Source: Mucilaginibacter sp. PAMC 26640 (GTDB lineage: Bacteria > Bacteroidota > Bacteroidia > Sphingobacteriales > Sphingobacteriaceae). Taken from it: DNA of 64,000 nt. The notes below the pieces were generated by a model that had not been told where the DNA came from, did no database searches, and saw only the letters and a program-made list of their open reading frames with translations. Below are positions 1 to 9,627 of the stretch, in pieces. The stretch covers positions 2,976,001 through 3,040,000 of the forward strand of contig CP014773.1 in assembly GCA_001596135.1 (NCBI GenBank), given 5' to 3'. How positions within the stretch are numbered: position 1 is the stretch's first letter; each line of letters begins with the position of its first letter. The translations under genes were made by a program, and so were the position numbers.

Positions 1-3000
1 AAATTTTTGCTACCGATGTTGATGATGCCGCTATTGAAGTTGCAGCAAGGAATTGCTATCCGCTTACCGCAGGCAGGGAAATTCCGGAGCATTTATTGAA
101 AAGATATTTTATAAAAGATAACAAAAGCTATTCGGTTCTGCCGGGCATCCGCAAGCAGATTGTTTTTGCGCGCCATAATGTGATCAAGTCGCCACCATTT
201 ATCAAGAACGATTTGGTCACCTGCCGAAACATGCTTATTTACATGAATAGCCTATTGCAGCAAAAAGTAGTAGCTACATTCCATTATGCACTTAATAAAG
301 AGGGGTACTTATTCTTAGGGTCAAGCGAAAATGCGGCAAGTATTAAAGAGGGGGTAACTGAAATCAGCAGCAAATGGAAAATCTACCAGCGATCCGGCGC
401 TATCACTTATGGGCTTCACCATACCTACACCGCAGTTGCGCCTGGTTTAAAATATGATGAAAAACAAATTCCTGTAAAAAATAGCGATAAGCCAAAGTCC
501 ATAGATGAAGAGTTTCGTGACCTGCTGATAGAGGAGTTTGGTCCGGTTGGTATTTTTATCGATAAGAGCTACACGGTAAAAGAAACGATTGGCGACTTTA
601 ACAGGTTTTTGATGATGCCCGAAAAAAAGCTGGATCTAAATATCCTCAATATGGTGGGCAAGGATGTTTCTATTGTACTGAATACCGCAATCCGCAAAGC
701 CTGGAAAGAGGGAAAGAAAGCGCATATTGATAATATTAAGGTTAAGCGCGAAAAAGAGGTTATGCTTTTGCAGATCACCGTTAAGCCGCCGGATAGCCGG
801 TCGCCGAATGGCTACACCCTCGTTTTGTTTTCTGAAAATAAGGCCGAGCCGGTGAAGCAAGGTATTGTATTGCCACCGGTAGACGGCGACCAGCATGGCG
901 AGTACCTGATGGAGATGGAGGCAGAATTAAGCGAAACCCGCATTAATCTCCAAATGGCTGTAGAGGAGATGGAGACTACCAATGAGGAGCTTCAATCCAG
1001 CAACGAGGAACTGCTTTCGGCAAATGAAGAATTGCAATCTGGGAATGAAGAATTGCAGTCTCTTAACGAAGAATTACACACCCTGAATACCGAACATCAG
1101 CTGAAAATAAGGGAGCTGGTGGAACTTAATGACGATCTGGATAATTATTTCAGGAGCACTGCTATCGGTCAGATCTTTATCGATGCTAATTTACGTATCC
1201 GTAAGTTTAACCCTGCGGCGGTAAAACTGATCAATTTGATAGAAGCGGATATTGGCAGGCCTATTAATCATATCTCCAATAACATTTTGTTAGATAACCT
1301 GGTGAACGATCTGCATACTGTTCTGGGCAAGGGAAAGATGATAGAAAAAGAAGTAGCGCTTAAAAGCGGTACCAACAGCCTTATGCGCATTATGCCCTAT
1401 ATCCGCAAGGATAAGCAGCCGGATGGGGCGGTTATTACTTTTGTTGATATATCGGTAATTACCGAACTGAATAATATGATTACCGGCGTGTTTAACGCCA
1501 ACTCATCCGCTATTCTTGCATTTCGCGAAATAGCTGCCACAGGCAGTAAGCCAAAAGATTATAAGTGTATAGCCTTTAATCAATCTGCTTTGTCGCTAAT
1601 TGATAAAACGGCTGACGACATGAATGCACAGCCATCTATCAGCGAGTTTCCCGAACTGATGGCGGCCATGAATTTTGAGCAATATTCGAAAGTCGCCGAA
1701 ACGGGTAAGCCCGTTCAGGCAGAGATCCAAACTACAGACGGCCGGTATTATCAATTATCCAGTGCCAAAATGAATGATGGTTTTGTACTTAGCTTAAGCG
1801 ATGTAACCATCCGTAAAAATGCGGAGAAAAAGCTTAAAAAGAATTATAATGAGTTGATAACTGCAAGAGAGGGGCTGCGGAATCTCAACCAGCAATTAGA
1901 ACAGAGGGTGCAGGAACGTACCCAAAAGCTGGCAGAAAGCGAAGAGCGTTTTAAACTTGTATCAAAAGCTACCAACGATACCGTTTGGGATTGGAACCTG
2001 GTGACCAACACCATGTGGCGCAATGAGAACTTTACCGTAATGTTTGGCTACGGGCAGGGCGGAGAAAGCAATAACGTGGATTTTTGGTTTAGCAAAATCC
2101 ATCCTGACGACCGCAAACGGGTAGAAAGCAGTGTATACCAGGCCATAAATAAACATGAGACCAACTGGTCTGCCGAGTACCGGATACTTAAGGCGGATAA
2201 TACTTATGCAGCAGTGCTTGATAGAGGGAGCATCTTAGAAGATGAATTACAGACCCCATACCGGCTGGTTGGCTCCGTAGTTGATATAACACGGCTGGTA
2301 GAAACAGAAAGGCGTTTGAGCAGCAGCGAAAGCAAATTTAAAAAGGTGTTTGAATCCAACCTGATAGGGATGCTTTTCGCAACGCTGGATGGCGAAATGC
2401 TGGAAGCTAATGATGCATTTTTAAACATGTTAGGCTATACCCGTAATGATCTGGAAAGTAAAAAGTTGAACGGGCAAGAAATCACGCCGGAAGAATATTT
2501 GGATATCAGTAACTGGGCGGTAGCGCAGTTGAAAGAGCACGGTGTTTGCCCGCCTTTTGAGAAAAGATATAATAAAAAAAATGGTGGGACTGTATCTGTC
2601 CTCATGGGGTCGGCGCTGTTAGATGACAATGACAGTGTAACTTCAGTAAGTTACATTATCGATATCACCCTGCAGAAAGAAGCGGAAGCAAAGAGACAGC
2701 AGTTACAGAACCTGGTGCAGAAACAGCAGGCCGAATTCTCTGATATTTTTAGTAATGCCCCTGCTTTGATCTCTATAAGGCGGGGTGCAGAATTGCGTTA
2801 TGAATTTGTAAACAAGGCCTTTGCCGAATTTGATGGCTGCGAAAATTATCAGGGCAAAACGGTGCAGGAACTGCATCCGGAATTTGCCGGATCGGAGTTG
2901 CTGGAGATAGAGAAACAGGTTTTCAACACAGGTAATCCATATTACGGCAAATCTCACTCCATCAAAAAATTGGGTTGGAAAATAGGTGATGACGTGGAGC

Positions 3001-3797
3001 GCTGGTTTGATTTTGTGTATACACCCGTTTTTGCAGATAATGGCGTAATTGATGGGATAGCGTTTTTTGGATTTGAAGTAACTGAATTGGTGAACGGGCG
3101 TAAAGCCACCGAGGAACTAATGCATAAAAAGGATGAGTTTATGAGCATTGCCAGCCATGAGCTAAAAACACCTATTACCAGTTTAAAAGGGTCGCTGCAA
3201 ATTGTTCAACGAATGATAGAAAGGAATGGTGAGCAGGGGCAGATGTCGAGATTTATTGATAAGGCAAACAGCCAGACTGATAAATTAACAGACCTGGTTG
3301 GCGACCTGCTGGACGTAACCAAGATCCAGGAAGGAAAAATGCTTCTCAATTACTCTACTTTCAATGCCGTTGAAATGGTTAAAGATTGTGTGGACGATGT
3401 AAAAGCACAGGGCACAAATCATAAACTTATTCTACAGGCCGACTGCAGCATCAACGCTACGGCCGACAAAGCCCGCTTAGAACAAGTGGTGCATAATTTC
3501 TTAACTAATGCCATTAAATATTCGCCGGATGCTGACACGATCCTTATTAGCTGCTCTATGGTAAACGAAAGTTTTAAAGTATCGGTAAAAGATTTTGGCA
3601 TCGGTATTCCGGATGATAAAAAGCCCTATATTTTTGATCGTTTTTACCGTGTTCAGGAGTCGTCCACTCATTTTTCCGGCCTTGGCCTTGGGTTATTTAT
3701 ATCCGCCGAAATTGTGAATAGACATAATGGCCATATTGGAGTGGATAGTACCGGCCAGGATGGCTCAACGTTTTGGTTTACGATCCCGGTTCGGTAG
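1..3797 (+). CDS. CheB/CheR-type methyltransferase - multi-PAS - histidine kinase, 5' end outside the window
   Basis: The reading frame is open from base 3, so the gene begins upstream; the TTG at 96 is not a credible start. The first ~140 codons match the C-terminal half of a CheR methyltransferase (IFATDVDDAAIEVA, then the RNMLIYM and LFLGSSE signatures). A PAS-like segment follows, then a glutamate-rich coiled coil of repeated NEEL units at about 906-1130, typical of CheB-CheR-PAS fusions, and several further PAS domains to about 3100. A HisKA domain with phospho-acceptor motif SHELKTP lies near 3150, followed by a HATPase_c domain with N box (NFLTNAIKYS), G1 (DFGIGIP) and G2 (GLGLGLF). 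No receiver domain is visible before the stop. No transmembrane segment is seen in this part, so it is probably a cytoplasmic sensor kinase. The ligand and any CheB domain cannot be judged from here. Family assignment is firm. Confidence 0.92.
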   Translation, partial: IFATDVDDAAIEVAARNCYPLTAGREIPEHLLKRYFIKDNKSYSVLPGIRKQIVFARHNVIKSPPFIKNDLVTCRNMLIYMNSLLQQKVVATFHYALNKEGYLFLGSSENAASIKEGVTEISSKWKIYQRSGAITYGLHHTYTAVAPGLKYDEKQIPVKNSDKPKSIDEEFRDLLIEEFGPVGIFIDKSYTVKETIGDFNRFLMMPEKKLDLNILNMVGKDVSIVLNTAIRKAWKEGKKAHIDNIKVKREKEVMLLQITVKPPDSRSPNGYTLVLFSENKAEPVKQGIVLPPVDGDQHGEYLMEMEAELSETRINLQMAVEEMETTNEELQSSNEELLSANEELQSGNEELQSLNEELHTLNTEHQLKIRELVELNDDLDNYFRSTAIGQIFIDANLRIRKFNPAAVKLINLIEADIGRPINHISNNILLDNLVNDLHTVLGKGKMIEKEVALKSGTNSLMRIMPYIRKDKQPDGAVITFVDISVITELNNMITGVFNANSSAILAFREIAATGSKPKDYKCIAFNQSALSLIDKTADDMNAQPSISEFPELMAAMNFEQYSKVAETGKPVQAEIQTTDGRYYQLSSAKMNDGFVLSLSDVTIRKNAEKKLKKNYNELITAREGLRNLNQQLEQRVQERTQKLAESEERFKLVSKATNDTVWDWNLVTNTMWRNENFTVMFGYGQGGESNNVDFWFSKIHPDDRKRVESSVYQAINKHETNWSAEYRILKADNTYAAVLDRGSILEDELQTPYRLVGSVVDITRLVETERRLSSSESKFKKVFESNLIGMLFATLDGEMLEANDAFLNMLGYTRNDLESKKLNGQEITPEEYLDISNWAVAQLKEHGVCPPFEKRYNKKNGGTVSVLMGSALLDDNDSVTSVSYIIDITLQKEAEAKRQQLQNLVQKQQAEFSDIFSNAPALISIRRGAELRYEFVNKAFAEFDGCENYQGKTVQELHPEFAGSELLEIEKQVFNTGNPYYGKSHSIKKLGWKIGDDVERWFDFVYTPVFADNGVIDGIAFFGFEVTELVNGRKATEELMHKKDEFMSIASHELKTPITSLKGSLQIVQRMIERNGEQGQMSRFIDKANSQTDKLTDLVGDLLDVTKIQEGKMLLNYSTFNAVEMVKDCVDDVKAQGTNHKLILQADCSINATADKARLEQVVHNFLTNAIKYSPDADTILISCSMVNESFKVSVKDFGIGIPDDKKPYIFDRFYRVQESSTHFSGLGLGLFISAEIVNRHNGHIGVDSTGQDGSTFWFTIPVR

Positions 3798-3983
3798 GCA
3801 CCGCTGAAGCATCATGATTTTTATTTCGTAGCAGGCAAAACATCATAATCTGAAATTTAGCGCTATTTATATTTTTTAATTCTGTTTAAGCAATTATTGT
3901 TAATACTAAATAGCGTATAGTATAACAATTTGTTAACATGTGGGTTAAGACAAAGCGATACCTTTCGATGTTATTTAGATCAC

Positions 3984-5384
3984 ATGCTCGCTATTTTATC
4001 CCTCCCGCTTATTGGCGAAACCGAATTGAGCGGTTCGCTCTTACTGGTGTTCTTTGTTTGTCTGTTAGCTGTAGTAGGCTTTGAGTTTGTTAACGGCTTT
4101 CATGATACGGCAAACGCCGTCGCAACAGTAATTTATACCAAGGCGCTAAAGCCAGCTTATGCAATTCCCTGGTCGGGCATGTGGAATTTTTTGGGGGTAT
4201 TGCTTGGTGGCGTAGCAGTAGCAATGGGTATTCTTAAACTACTACCCCTTAATGATTTGATGGCCCTGCCGATCGCTGTAGGAGCCTGTATGGTTTTGTC
4301 TGTACTGCTCGGCTCTATCATTTGGAACCTGGGCACTTGGTACATGGGTATACCATGCTCTAGTTCGCACACGCTGATTGGCTCAATGATTGGTGCCAGC
4401 CTTGCTTTCACGTGGTACTACGGTGGCAGCGGGGTAAACTGGGAAAAAGCGAAAGAAATAGGTTCGTCCCTCATATTTTCACCGCTGCTCGGTTTTGGCG
4501 CTGCCATGCTACTAATGTACCTGCTTAAGAACGTTTTTAAGGCAGCACATTTATTTCATATCCCGGCGGGAGAAAATGACCGGCCACCATTGATGACACG
4601 GATACTGCTTATCACAACTTGTACTTTGGTAAGCTTTTTCCATGGGAGCAACGACGGGCAAAAAGGAGTTGGTCTGTTGATGCTTATCCTCATTGCATTT
4701 GTTCCGGCAAGGTTCGCGGTAAATCGCAATATTTCAGATGCTGAAATATTAAAATCACTTAAACAAACTCAAGTGGTAATAGCCAGGTATCCTGCAGATA
4801 CCAATGCACGCAAATTACTTAATCTGGTTGCGCAAACTGAGACGACCATTCAGCAAAAAAGCCATACCAAGACCGAGCACACTTATAAATTCCGCAAACA
4901 GCTCCAGGATGTAATAAATGGCATGGCCGTACTGCACCACGAAGACAATACTGCGATAGCCGGGCCTGATCGCGCGGCGTTGCAAAAGCTTTCAACAGCT
5001 ATAGACCGCACGGTTGATTTTGCGCCGCTGTGGGTAGTGCTGACCATTTCTATTTCCCTTGGCCTTGGTACGATGATCGGTTGGAAACGAATCGTCGTTA
5101 CTATCGGTGAGAAAATAGGGCAGCAACATTTGAACTATGCTCAGGGTGCCACCGCAGAAATTGTTGCAGCATCCACTATCGGATTAAGCACTGCCTTCGG
5201 TTTACCTGTAAGTACCACGCATGTACTATCCAGTGGTATTGCCGGTGCAATGGTAGCATCTGGGGGTACCAAGAATCTCAACAACGGTACTATTAAAAAT
5301 ATCGCCATGGCCTGGGTGCTTACTTTGCCCGTTGCCATTATTTTATCCTTCCTTTTGTTTATGGGCTTTCATCTTTTTATTTGA
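3984..5384 (+). CDS. PiT-family inorganic phosphate transporter
   Basis: A 466-residue polytopic membrane protein of the PiT (PHO4) family, expected to move phosphate, often with a divalent metal, across the inner membrane by ion coupling. The two family signatures are visible: GFEFVNGFHDTANAVATVIY in the N-terminal half, and a second copy of the repeat carrying SFFHGSNDGQKGVG. A region of roughly 100 residues (about 225-335) between the membrane halves is hydrophilic and helix-rich, probably a cytoplasmic loop. I chose the ATG at 3984 because the longer TTG-started version adds 18 residues that do not look like membrane protein. The stop is 12 bases before the universal-stress gene, so the two are probably co-transcribed. 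No PhoU/DUF47 partner is adjacent. Confidence 0.9.
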   Translation: MLAILSLPLIGETELSGSLLLVFFVCLLAVVGFEFVNGFHDTANAVATVIYTKALKPAYAIPWSGMWNFLGVLLGGVAVAMGILKLLPLNDLMALPIAVGACMVLSVLLGSIIWNLGTWYMGIPCSSSHTLIGSMIGASLAFTWYYGGSGVNWEKAKEIGSSLIFSPLLGFGAAMLLMYLLKNVFKAAHLFHIPAGENDRPPLMTRILLITTCTLVSFFHGSNDGQKGVGLLMLILIAFVPARFAVNRNISDAEILKSLKQTQVVIARYPADTNARKLLNLVAQTETTIQQKSHTKTEHTYKFRKQLQDVINGMAVLHHEDNTAIAGPDRAALQKLSTAIDRTVDFAPLWVVLTISISLGLGTMIGWKRIVVTIGEKIGQQHLNYAQGATAEIVAASTIGLSTAFGLPVSTTHVLSSGIAGAMVASGGTKNLNNGTIKNIAMAWVLTLPVAIILSFLLFMGFHLFI

Positions 5385-5396
5385 TAAATTAGTTAT

Positions 5397-6200
5397 ATGA
5401 AGCAGATTCTTGTTGCCACCGATTTTTCTCCCAGCGCTGCAAATGCTATGGCCTACGCGGTTTCATTGGCGAAATTGCTGGATGCTGATATCTGCGTTAT
5501 CCATGCCATTCATCCAACCGAGGGGATCAATAATAATACGTATAACGCGATATTTATAGAGGATTACTACAACGCTAAACGACAGGCTTTAAAGGAGTGG
5601 GTATCCGGCTACGAAGGGGTAGAAATATCTACCCTATGCAGCGTAGGGTTCTTGAAAAACGTAATAACCCAGTATATTGAAGAAAATCATGTGGAGTTGC
5701 TGGTAATGGGGATTACCGGTTCTACGGGGATCAGCGGCATTGTAGGTAGTAATGTGAGCATGATGGTGAGCAAAGTGAAAATTCCTACGCTCATCATACC
5801 GCTGGAAAGCAAATTCTCCAAAGTGCCCAGTATAACGCTTGCCACTGATTACGAAACCCGCCTCTCTGCAGAAGATGTGCGCTCACTCAACGAAATGGTA
5901 AAGGCTTTTGGATCGGAACAAATGCAGGTACTTTATGTTACCGAAAAATCCAATCCGAAATTTATTGAAACACGTGAATTAAAACTGCGCGCATTGATCA
6001 GGAATATCGAATTAAAATTCAACTATATAACTGACAGCCGACCTCTCAATGGTATCCTCGACTTTGTAGAAAAAGAACAGACTGATCTCCTTTGCCTGGT
6101 AAAACACCATCATAATATCGTATACCGCCTTTTTAACCGCAGTACCGTGAACCAGGTAATGAACAGGTCTGTTAAGGCAATACTTGTCTTGCACGAATAG
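5397..6200 (+). CDS. Universal stress protein, tandem USP domains
   Basis: A 267-residue soluble protein with two USP-type domains, about residues 1-145 and 150-267. The N-terminal domain starts with the family pattern ILVATDFSPSAANAM and carries an ATP-binding-like glycine motif (GITGSTGISGIVGSN). The second domain is more divergent and lacks a clear glycine motif. It follows the phosphate transporter after 12 bases and ends before a bidirectional terminator, so the pair forms a small operon. A link to phosphate or ionic stress is an inference from position; members of this family are usually cytoplasmic nucleotide-binding stress proteins without a known catalytic role. Confidence 0.85.
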   Translation: MKQILVATDFSPSAANAMAYAVSLAKLLDADICVIHAIHPTEGINNNTYNAIFIEDYYNAKRQALKEWVSGYEGVEISTLCSVGFLKNVITQYIEENHVELLVMGITGSTGISGIVGSNVSMMVSKVKIPTLIIPLESKFSKVPSITLATDYETRLSAEDVRSLNEMVKAFGSEQMQVLYVTEKSNPKFIETRELKLRALIRNIELKFNYITDSRPLNGILDFVEKEQTDLLCLVKHHHNIVYRLFNRSTVNQVMNRSVKAILVLHE

Positions 6201-6233
6201 CTGAAGCAAAATTAGGTTTGTTATATTAAGCAT

Positions 6234-6275
6234 AAAAAAATGGCTGCCGGAACGTTTTTCCGGCAGCCATTTTTG
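6234..6275. terminator. Bidirectional rho-independent terminator
   Basis: A perfect 13-bp stem (6240-6252 with 6258-6270) and a 5-base loop, with an A run on the left (6234-6240) and a T run on the right. It sits between the convergent stress-protein and symporter genes and can serve both strands. Confidence 0.9.
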
Positions 6276-6299
6276 CGTTATTGGTAATCTATTTGGAAC

Positions 6300-8006
6300 C
6301 TACCAGAATTTAACATATAGCATGGTAAGCAGCATTAAGGTTACGATGATAAGTGCCAGTGTACCCTTATCAACCTTAAACATATGTTTAGGGATATCCA
6401 ACGCTTTAGGGTTGATCTTAGGCCCTGCAAGGCTGATAACTGCCATTACAATTACCGTAAAGAAAAAAGAAAGGCCCATACAGATCAGGAATGGAATCTG
6501 CCAGGTTCCTTTTGCATCGCCGGTTGGGAAAGCGGTGTACAGCAGCGTTTCGTGCCCGAATAGGGCGGGAGCGAAGTTGTTAAATAACACCGACATGGCA
6601 AAGCTGGTTAAAATACCGGCAATGGCCGCAGTTCCCGTTGTGCGTTTCCAAAAGAAACCTAAGATGAATATGGCAAAGATCCCCGGGCTAATGTAACCGG
6701 TGTACTTTTGAATATAAGTAAAACCTCCTTCGCCGCTGATCCCTAAAAGATCTTTCCAGGTGAGGATGATAGAAAACGCCAACGCTGCCAGGATCACAAT
6801 TTTGCCCGTGATGACCATTTTCTTTTCGCTTGCACCTTTATCGATGTGCTTCTTGTAAATATCAAGCGTAAATATGGTACTGATACTATTAGCCTTACCC
6901 GCCAGTGATGCAACGATAGCAGCTGTAAGTGCGGCAACCGAAAGGCCCTTTAAGCCGGTGGGTAAAAAACCAAGGATGGCAGAGTATGCATTATCCGAAT
7001 TGAAGTGCCCGCCCGAATTCATTTCCTGCTGAAGTCCACCATTTTTGTAGAGTACATACGCGGCAATACCCGGCAAAACCACGATGATCGGCATTGCAAG
7101 TTTCATTAAACCGGCAAACAGGATTCCTGTACGTGCAGTTTTTAAATCAGCACCCAAAGCGCGTTGGGTTATATATTGGTTACAGCCCCAGTAGTTAAGG
7201 TTTACAATCCATTGGCCGGCAAAATACATGGCGATACCCGGCAGTGCCAGGTATTTATTGATTTCCGCCTGTGGCGCGCCCGGTTGTGGTTTCGCCATGA
7301 TCATTTTAAAGTGATCCGGCGCATCTTTGAACATTGCAGTTAAACCGGCAATGGCATCATGACCAAAACCAAATTTTTCGCTTACCAGTGTGAGGGCAAT
7401 ATAAGTGGTAGCCAAACCGCCCACTACTAACACGAGTACCTGTATTACATCGGTAAAACCAATCACCTTCATGCCGCCTAGTGTAATGAACAAAGCAAAA
7501 ACGGCTAGTGCGATGATGATTTCGTGGAGATATCCGCCACCGGCAAGGCTGTTAATGGCCAGGGCACCGAGGTATAAAATGGATGTCAGATTTACCAGCA
7601 CGTACAGCAGCAACCAAAAAATGGCCATGATAAAGCTTACCGTTTCGTTGTAACGGGTATGCAAAAACTGCGGCATGGTAAAAATCTTATTTTTGAGAAA
7701 GATGGGGATAAACCATACTGCAACGATAATGAGCGCTATGGCGGCCACCCATTCGTAGGCTGCAACAGCTAAACCAACTGCAAAGCCCTGCCCGCTTGTA
7801 CCGATGAACTGCTCGGCCGAGATATTAGAGGCGATGAGTGAAGCACCGATGGCCCACCAGGTAAGCGATCCTTCGGCGAGGAAAAAATCCTTGCTATCTG
7901 ATACACCTTTTATTTTTTTTCGGCTGTATACCCAATAACCGTAACTGGATACTACCACGAAATAGATCACGAAGATGATGTAATCTATATGCGTAAATTT
8001 ATTCAT
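6300..8006 (-). CDS. Sodium:solute symporter (SSS/SGLT family), probable arabinose or arabinoside importer
   Basis: A 568-residue inner-membrane protein with about 14 predicted helices, close in pattern to the Vibrio sodium/galactose symporter vSGLT. The sodium-site region ASNISAEQFIGTSGQGF and the sugar-site region NYWGCNQYITQRALGA are both present. It is the last gene of the minus-strand arabinose operon, 79 bases after araA, from which it is separated by a strong hairpin. Position therefore suggests uptake of L-arabinose, or of the galactose-like pyranose released by the GH27 enzyme. Family membership is clear; substrate is inferred. Confidence 0.9.
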   Translation of the reverse strand: MNKFTHIDYIIFVIYFVVVSSYGYWVYSRKKIKGVSDSKDFFLAEGSLTWWAIGASLIASNISAEQFIGTSGQGFAVGLAVAAYEWVAAIALIIVAVWFIPIFLKNKIFTMPQFLHTRYNETVSFIMAIFWLLLYVLVNLTSILYLGALAINSLAGGGYLHEIIIALAVFALFITLGGMKVIGFTDVIQVLVLVVGGLATTYIALTLVSEKFGFGHDAIAGLTAMFKDAPDHFKMIMAKPQPGAPQAEINKYLALPGIAMYFAGQWIVNLNYWGCNQYITQRALGADLKTARTGILFAGLMKLAMPIIVVLPGIAAYVLYKNGGLQQEMNSGGHFNSDNAYSAILGFLPTGLKGLSVAALTAAIVASLAGKANSISTIFTLDIYKKHIDKGASEKKMVITGKIVILAALAFSIILTWKDLLGISGEGGFTYIQKYTGYISPGIFAIFILGFFWKRTTGTAAIAGILTSFAMSVLFNNFAPALFGHETLLYTAFPTGDAKGTWQIPFLICMGLSFFFTVIVMAVISLAGPKINPKALDIPKHMFKVDKGTLALIIVTLMLLTMLYVKFW

Positions 8007-8038
8007 AATTTAATTTTAATTAGGTTTTATTGTTTTGG

Positions 8039-8078
8039 TAAAGCAGGCAGCAATGATCCCATCCGGCTGCCTGCTTTA
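8039..8078 (-). other. Intercistronic hairpin between araA and the symporter gene
   Basis: A perfect 13-bp inverted repeat (8039-8051 with 8066-8078) around a 14-base loop lies 7 bases after the araA stop codon. No T run follows on the minus strand, so it looks like an mRNA-stabilising or attenuating hairpin that sets the araA-to-transporter ratio, not a complete terminator. Confidence 0.6.
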
Positions 8079-8085
8079 TATAAGA

Positions 8086-9576
8086 TTATCGGTAAGAAAC
8101 TTCGTTCCAGCGTAATTCGTTGCGGAATTGTTCAATTGTAGTTCCTTTGCCTATGCGCAGAAACTCTATCCCGGCCATATCTGCAAAATCCTGCAACTGC
8201 TCTGCGGTTAAATTCTGGCTGTAAGCGGTATGGTGCGCACCACCGCCGTAGATCCAGGCTGCACAGCCTGTTTTCATATCGGGCAGTGGCTTCCAAAGCA
8301 CTCTGGCCACGGGAAGTTTAGGCAGGTCGTTCTGCGGTTCAACAGCTTCTACCTCATTGATCAGTAACCGGAAACGGTTGCCCATATCAATTAGTGATGC
8401 ATTAAGCGCATTTCCCCCTGCCACGTTAAATACCAAACGCGCAGGATCTGCTTTGCCGCCAATACCCAGCGGATGAACTTCCAACGCAGGCTTGCCGCTG
8501 GCCAATGACGAATCAATCTCCAGCATGTGTGAGCCTAAAACCAGTTCGTTATTAGGGTCAAAGTGGTAAGTATAATCTTCCATAAAGGCATTTCCACCAG
8601 GCAGTCCGCTGCCCATTACTTTAAAGGCCCGTACCAGTGCGGCTGTTTTCCAGTCGCCTTCGCCTGCAAATCCGTAACCGGCCTCCATCAAGCGCTGGGA
8701 GGCAATGCCCGGCAATTGCATCATGCCATGCAGATCTTCAAAGGTGTCGCTGAAGCCCTTAAAGCCGCCGTCTTCCAGGAATTTCTTCAATCCCAATTCT
8801 ATTTTGGCCGCCTCGTAAACCGATGAATAGGCTTCGCCGCCTTTTTTCAATCCGGCATCCATTGTGTAGCTTTCTTCATACTCATCGGTCAGGGCAGTTA
8901 CTTCAGCTTCGCTGATGCTATCTATCACGGCCACCAGATCGCCAATTCCATAGGTATTTACAGAAAAGCCGAACTTGGTTTCTGCTTCAACTTTATCACC
9001 ATCCGTAACGGCAACAAAACGCATGTTATCGCCAAAGCGGGCAAATTTTGCGCCTTGCCAATCGTGCCAGCCAGCTGCAGCGCGCGCCCAGCCGTTGATC
9101 TGGTTCAGCACTTCCTGGTCTTGCCAGTGGCCAACCACTACCTTACGGTTTTTGCGCAGGCGCGATACCATGAAACCAAACTCGCGGTCGCCATGGGCGC
9201 TTTGATTCAGGTTCATAAAATCCATATCTATGCTGCTCCAGGGAATATCACGGTTGTATTGCGTGTGCAGGTGCAGCATGGGCTTCTGCAGTATGTTCAG
9301 CCCGCGAATCCACATCTTGGCAGGTGAAAAAGTGTGCATCCAGGTGATGATACCGATACAATTTGGCGCTACGTTAGCTTCCTGTAAAGTATTGTAAATC
9401 TCTTCTGTTGATTTTACTACGGGTTTGTAAACTATGCGCACCGGAATTTTGCCTGCATTGTTGAGGCCCTCTGCAATATGCTGAGAATGAATGGCTACCT
9501 GTTTAAGGGTTTCTTCGCCGTATAAGTTCTGGCTCCCGGTGATGAACCATACTTCAAATGTTTTTAGATCGATCAT
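8086..9576 (-). CDS. araA: L-arabinose isomerase
   Basis: A 496-residue cytoplasmic enzyme converting L-arabinose to L-ribulose; the length matches the family norm of about 500. The N-terminus ([18 protein letters not shown]) and internal motifs [26 protein letters not shown] and GSHMLEI are characteristic of AraA. It sits between the GH27 glycosidase and the sugar symporter in an operon that also holds araD and araB, giving the full isomerase, kinase and epimerase route to D-xylulose 5-phosphate. Control by the NUDIX-type regulator at the head of the operon is likely. Confidence 0.97.
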   Translation of the reverse strand: MIDLKTFEVWFITGSQNLYGEETLKQVAIHSQHIAEGLNNAGKIPVRIVYKPVVKSTEEIYNTLQEANVAPNCIGIITWMHTFSPAKMWIRGLNILQKPMLHLHTQYNRDIPWSSIDMDFMNLNQSAHGDREFGFMVSRLRKNRKVVVGHWQDQEVLNQINGWARAAAGWHDWQGAKFARFGDNMRFVAVTDGDKVEAETKFGFSVNTYGIGDLVAVIDSISEAEVTALTDEYEESYTMDAGLKKGGEAYSSVYEAAKIELGLKKFLEDGGFKGFSDTFEDLHGMMQLPGIASQRLMEAGYGFAGEGDWKTAALVRAFKVMGSGLPGGNAFMEDYTYHFDPNNELVLGSHMLEIDSSLASGKPALEVHPLGIGGKADPARLVFNVAGGNALNASLIDMGNRFRLLINEVEAVEPQNDLPKLPVARVLWKPLPDMKTGCAAWIYGGGAHHTAYSQNLTAEQLQDFADMAGIEFLRIGKGTTIEQFRNELRWNEVSYR

Positions 9577-9627
9577 GTAATTATTTAATGAATTATTGAA
9601 TGAGTGATTTAGTGATTGTTTAAGGTG

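Noticed and set aside
3930..3983. Longer N-terminus of the phosphate transporter from a TTG start
   Set aside because: The 18 extra residues are polar and unlike PiT proteins, whereas the ATG at 3984 gives a normal first helix.
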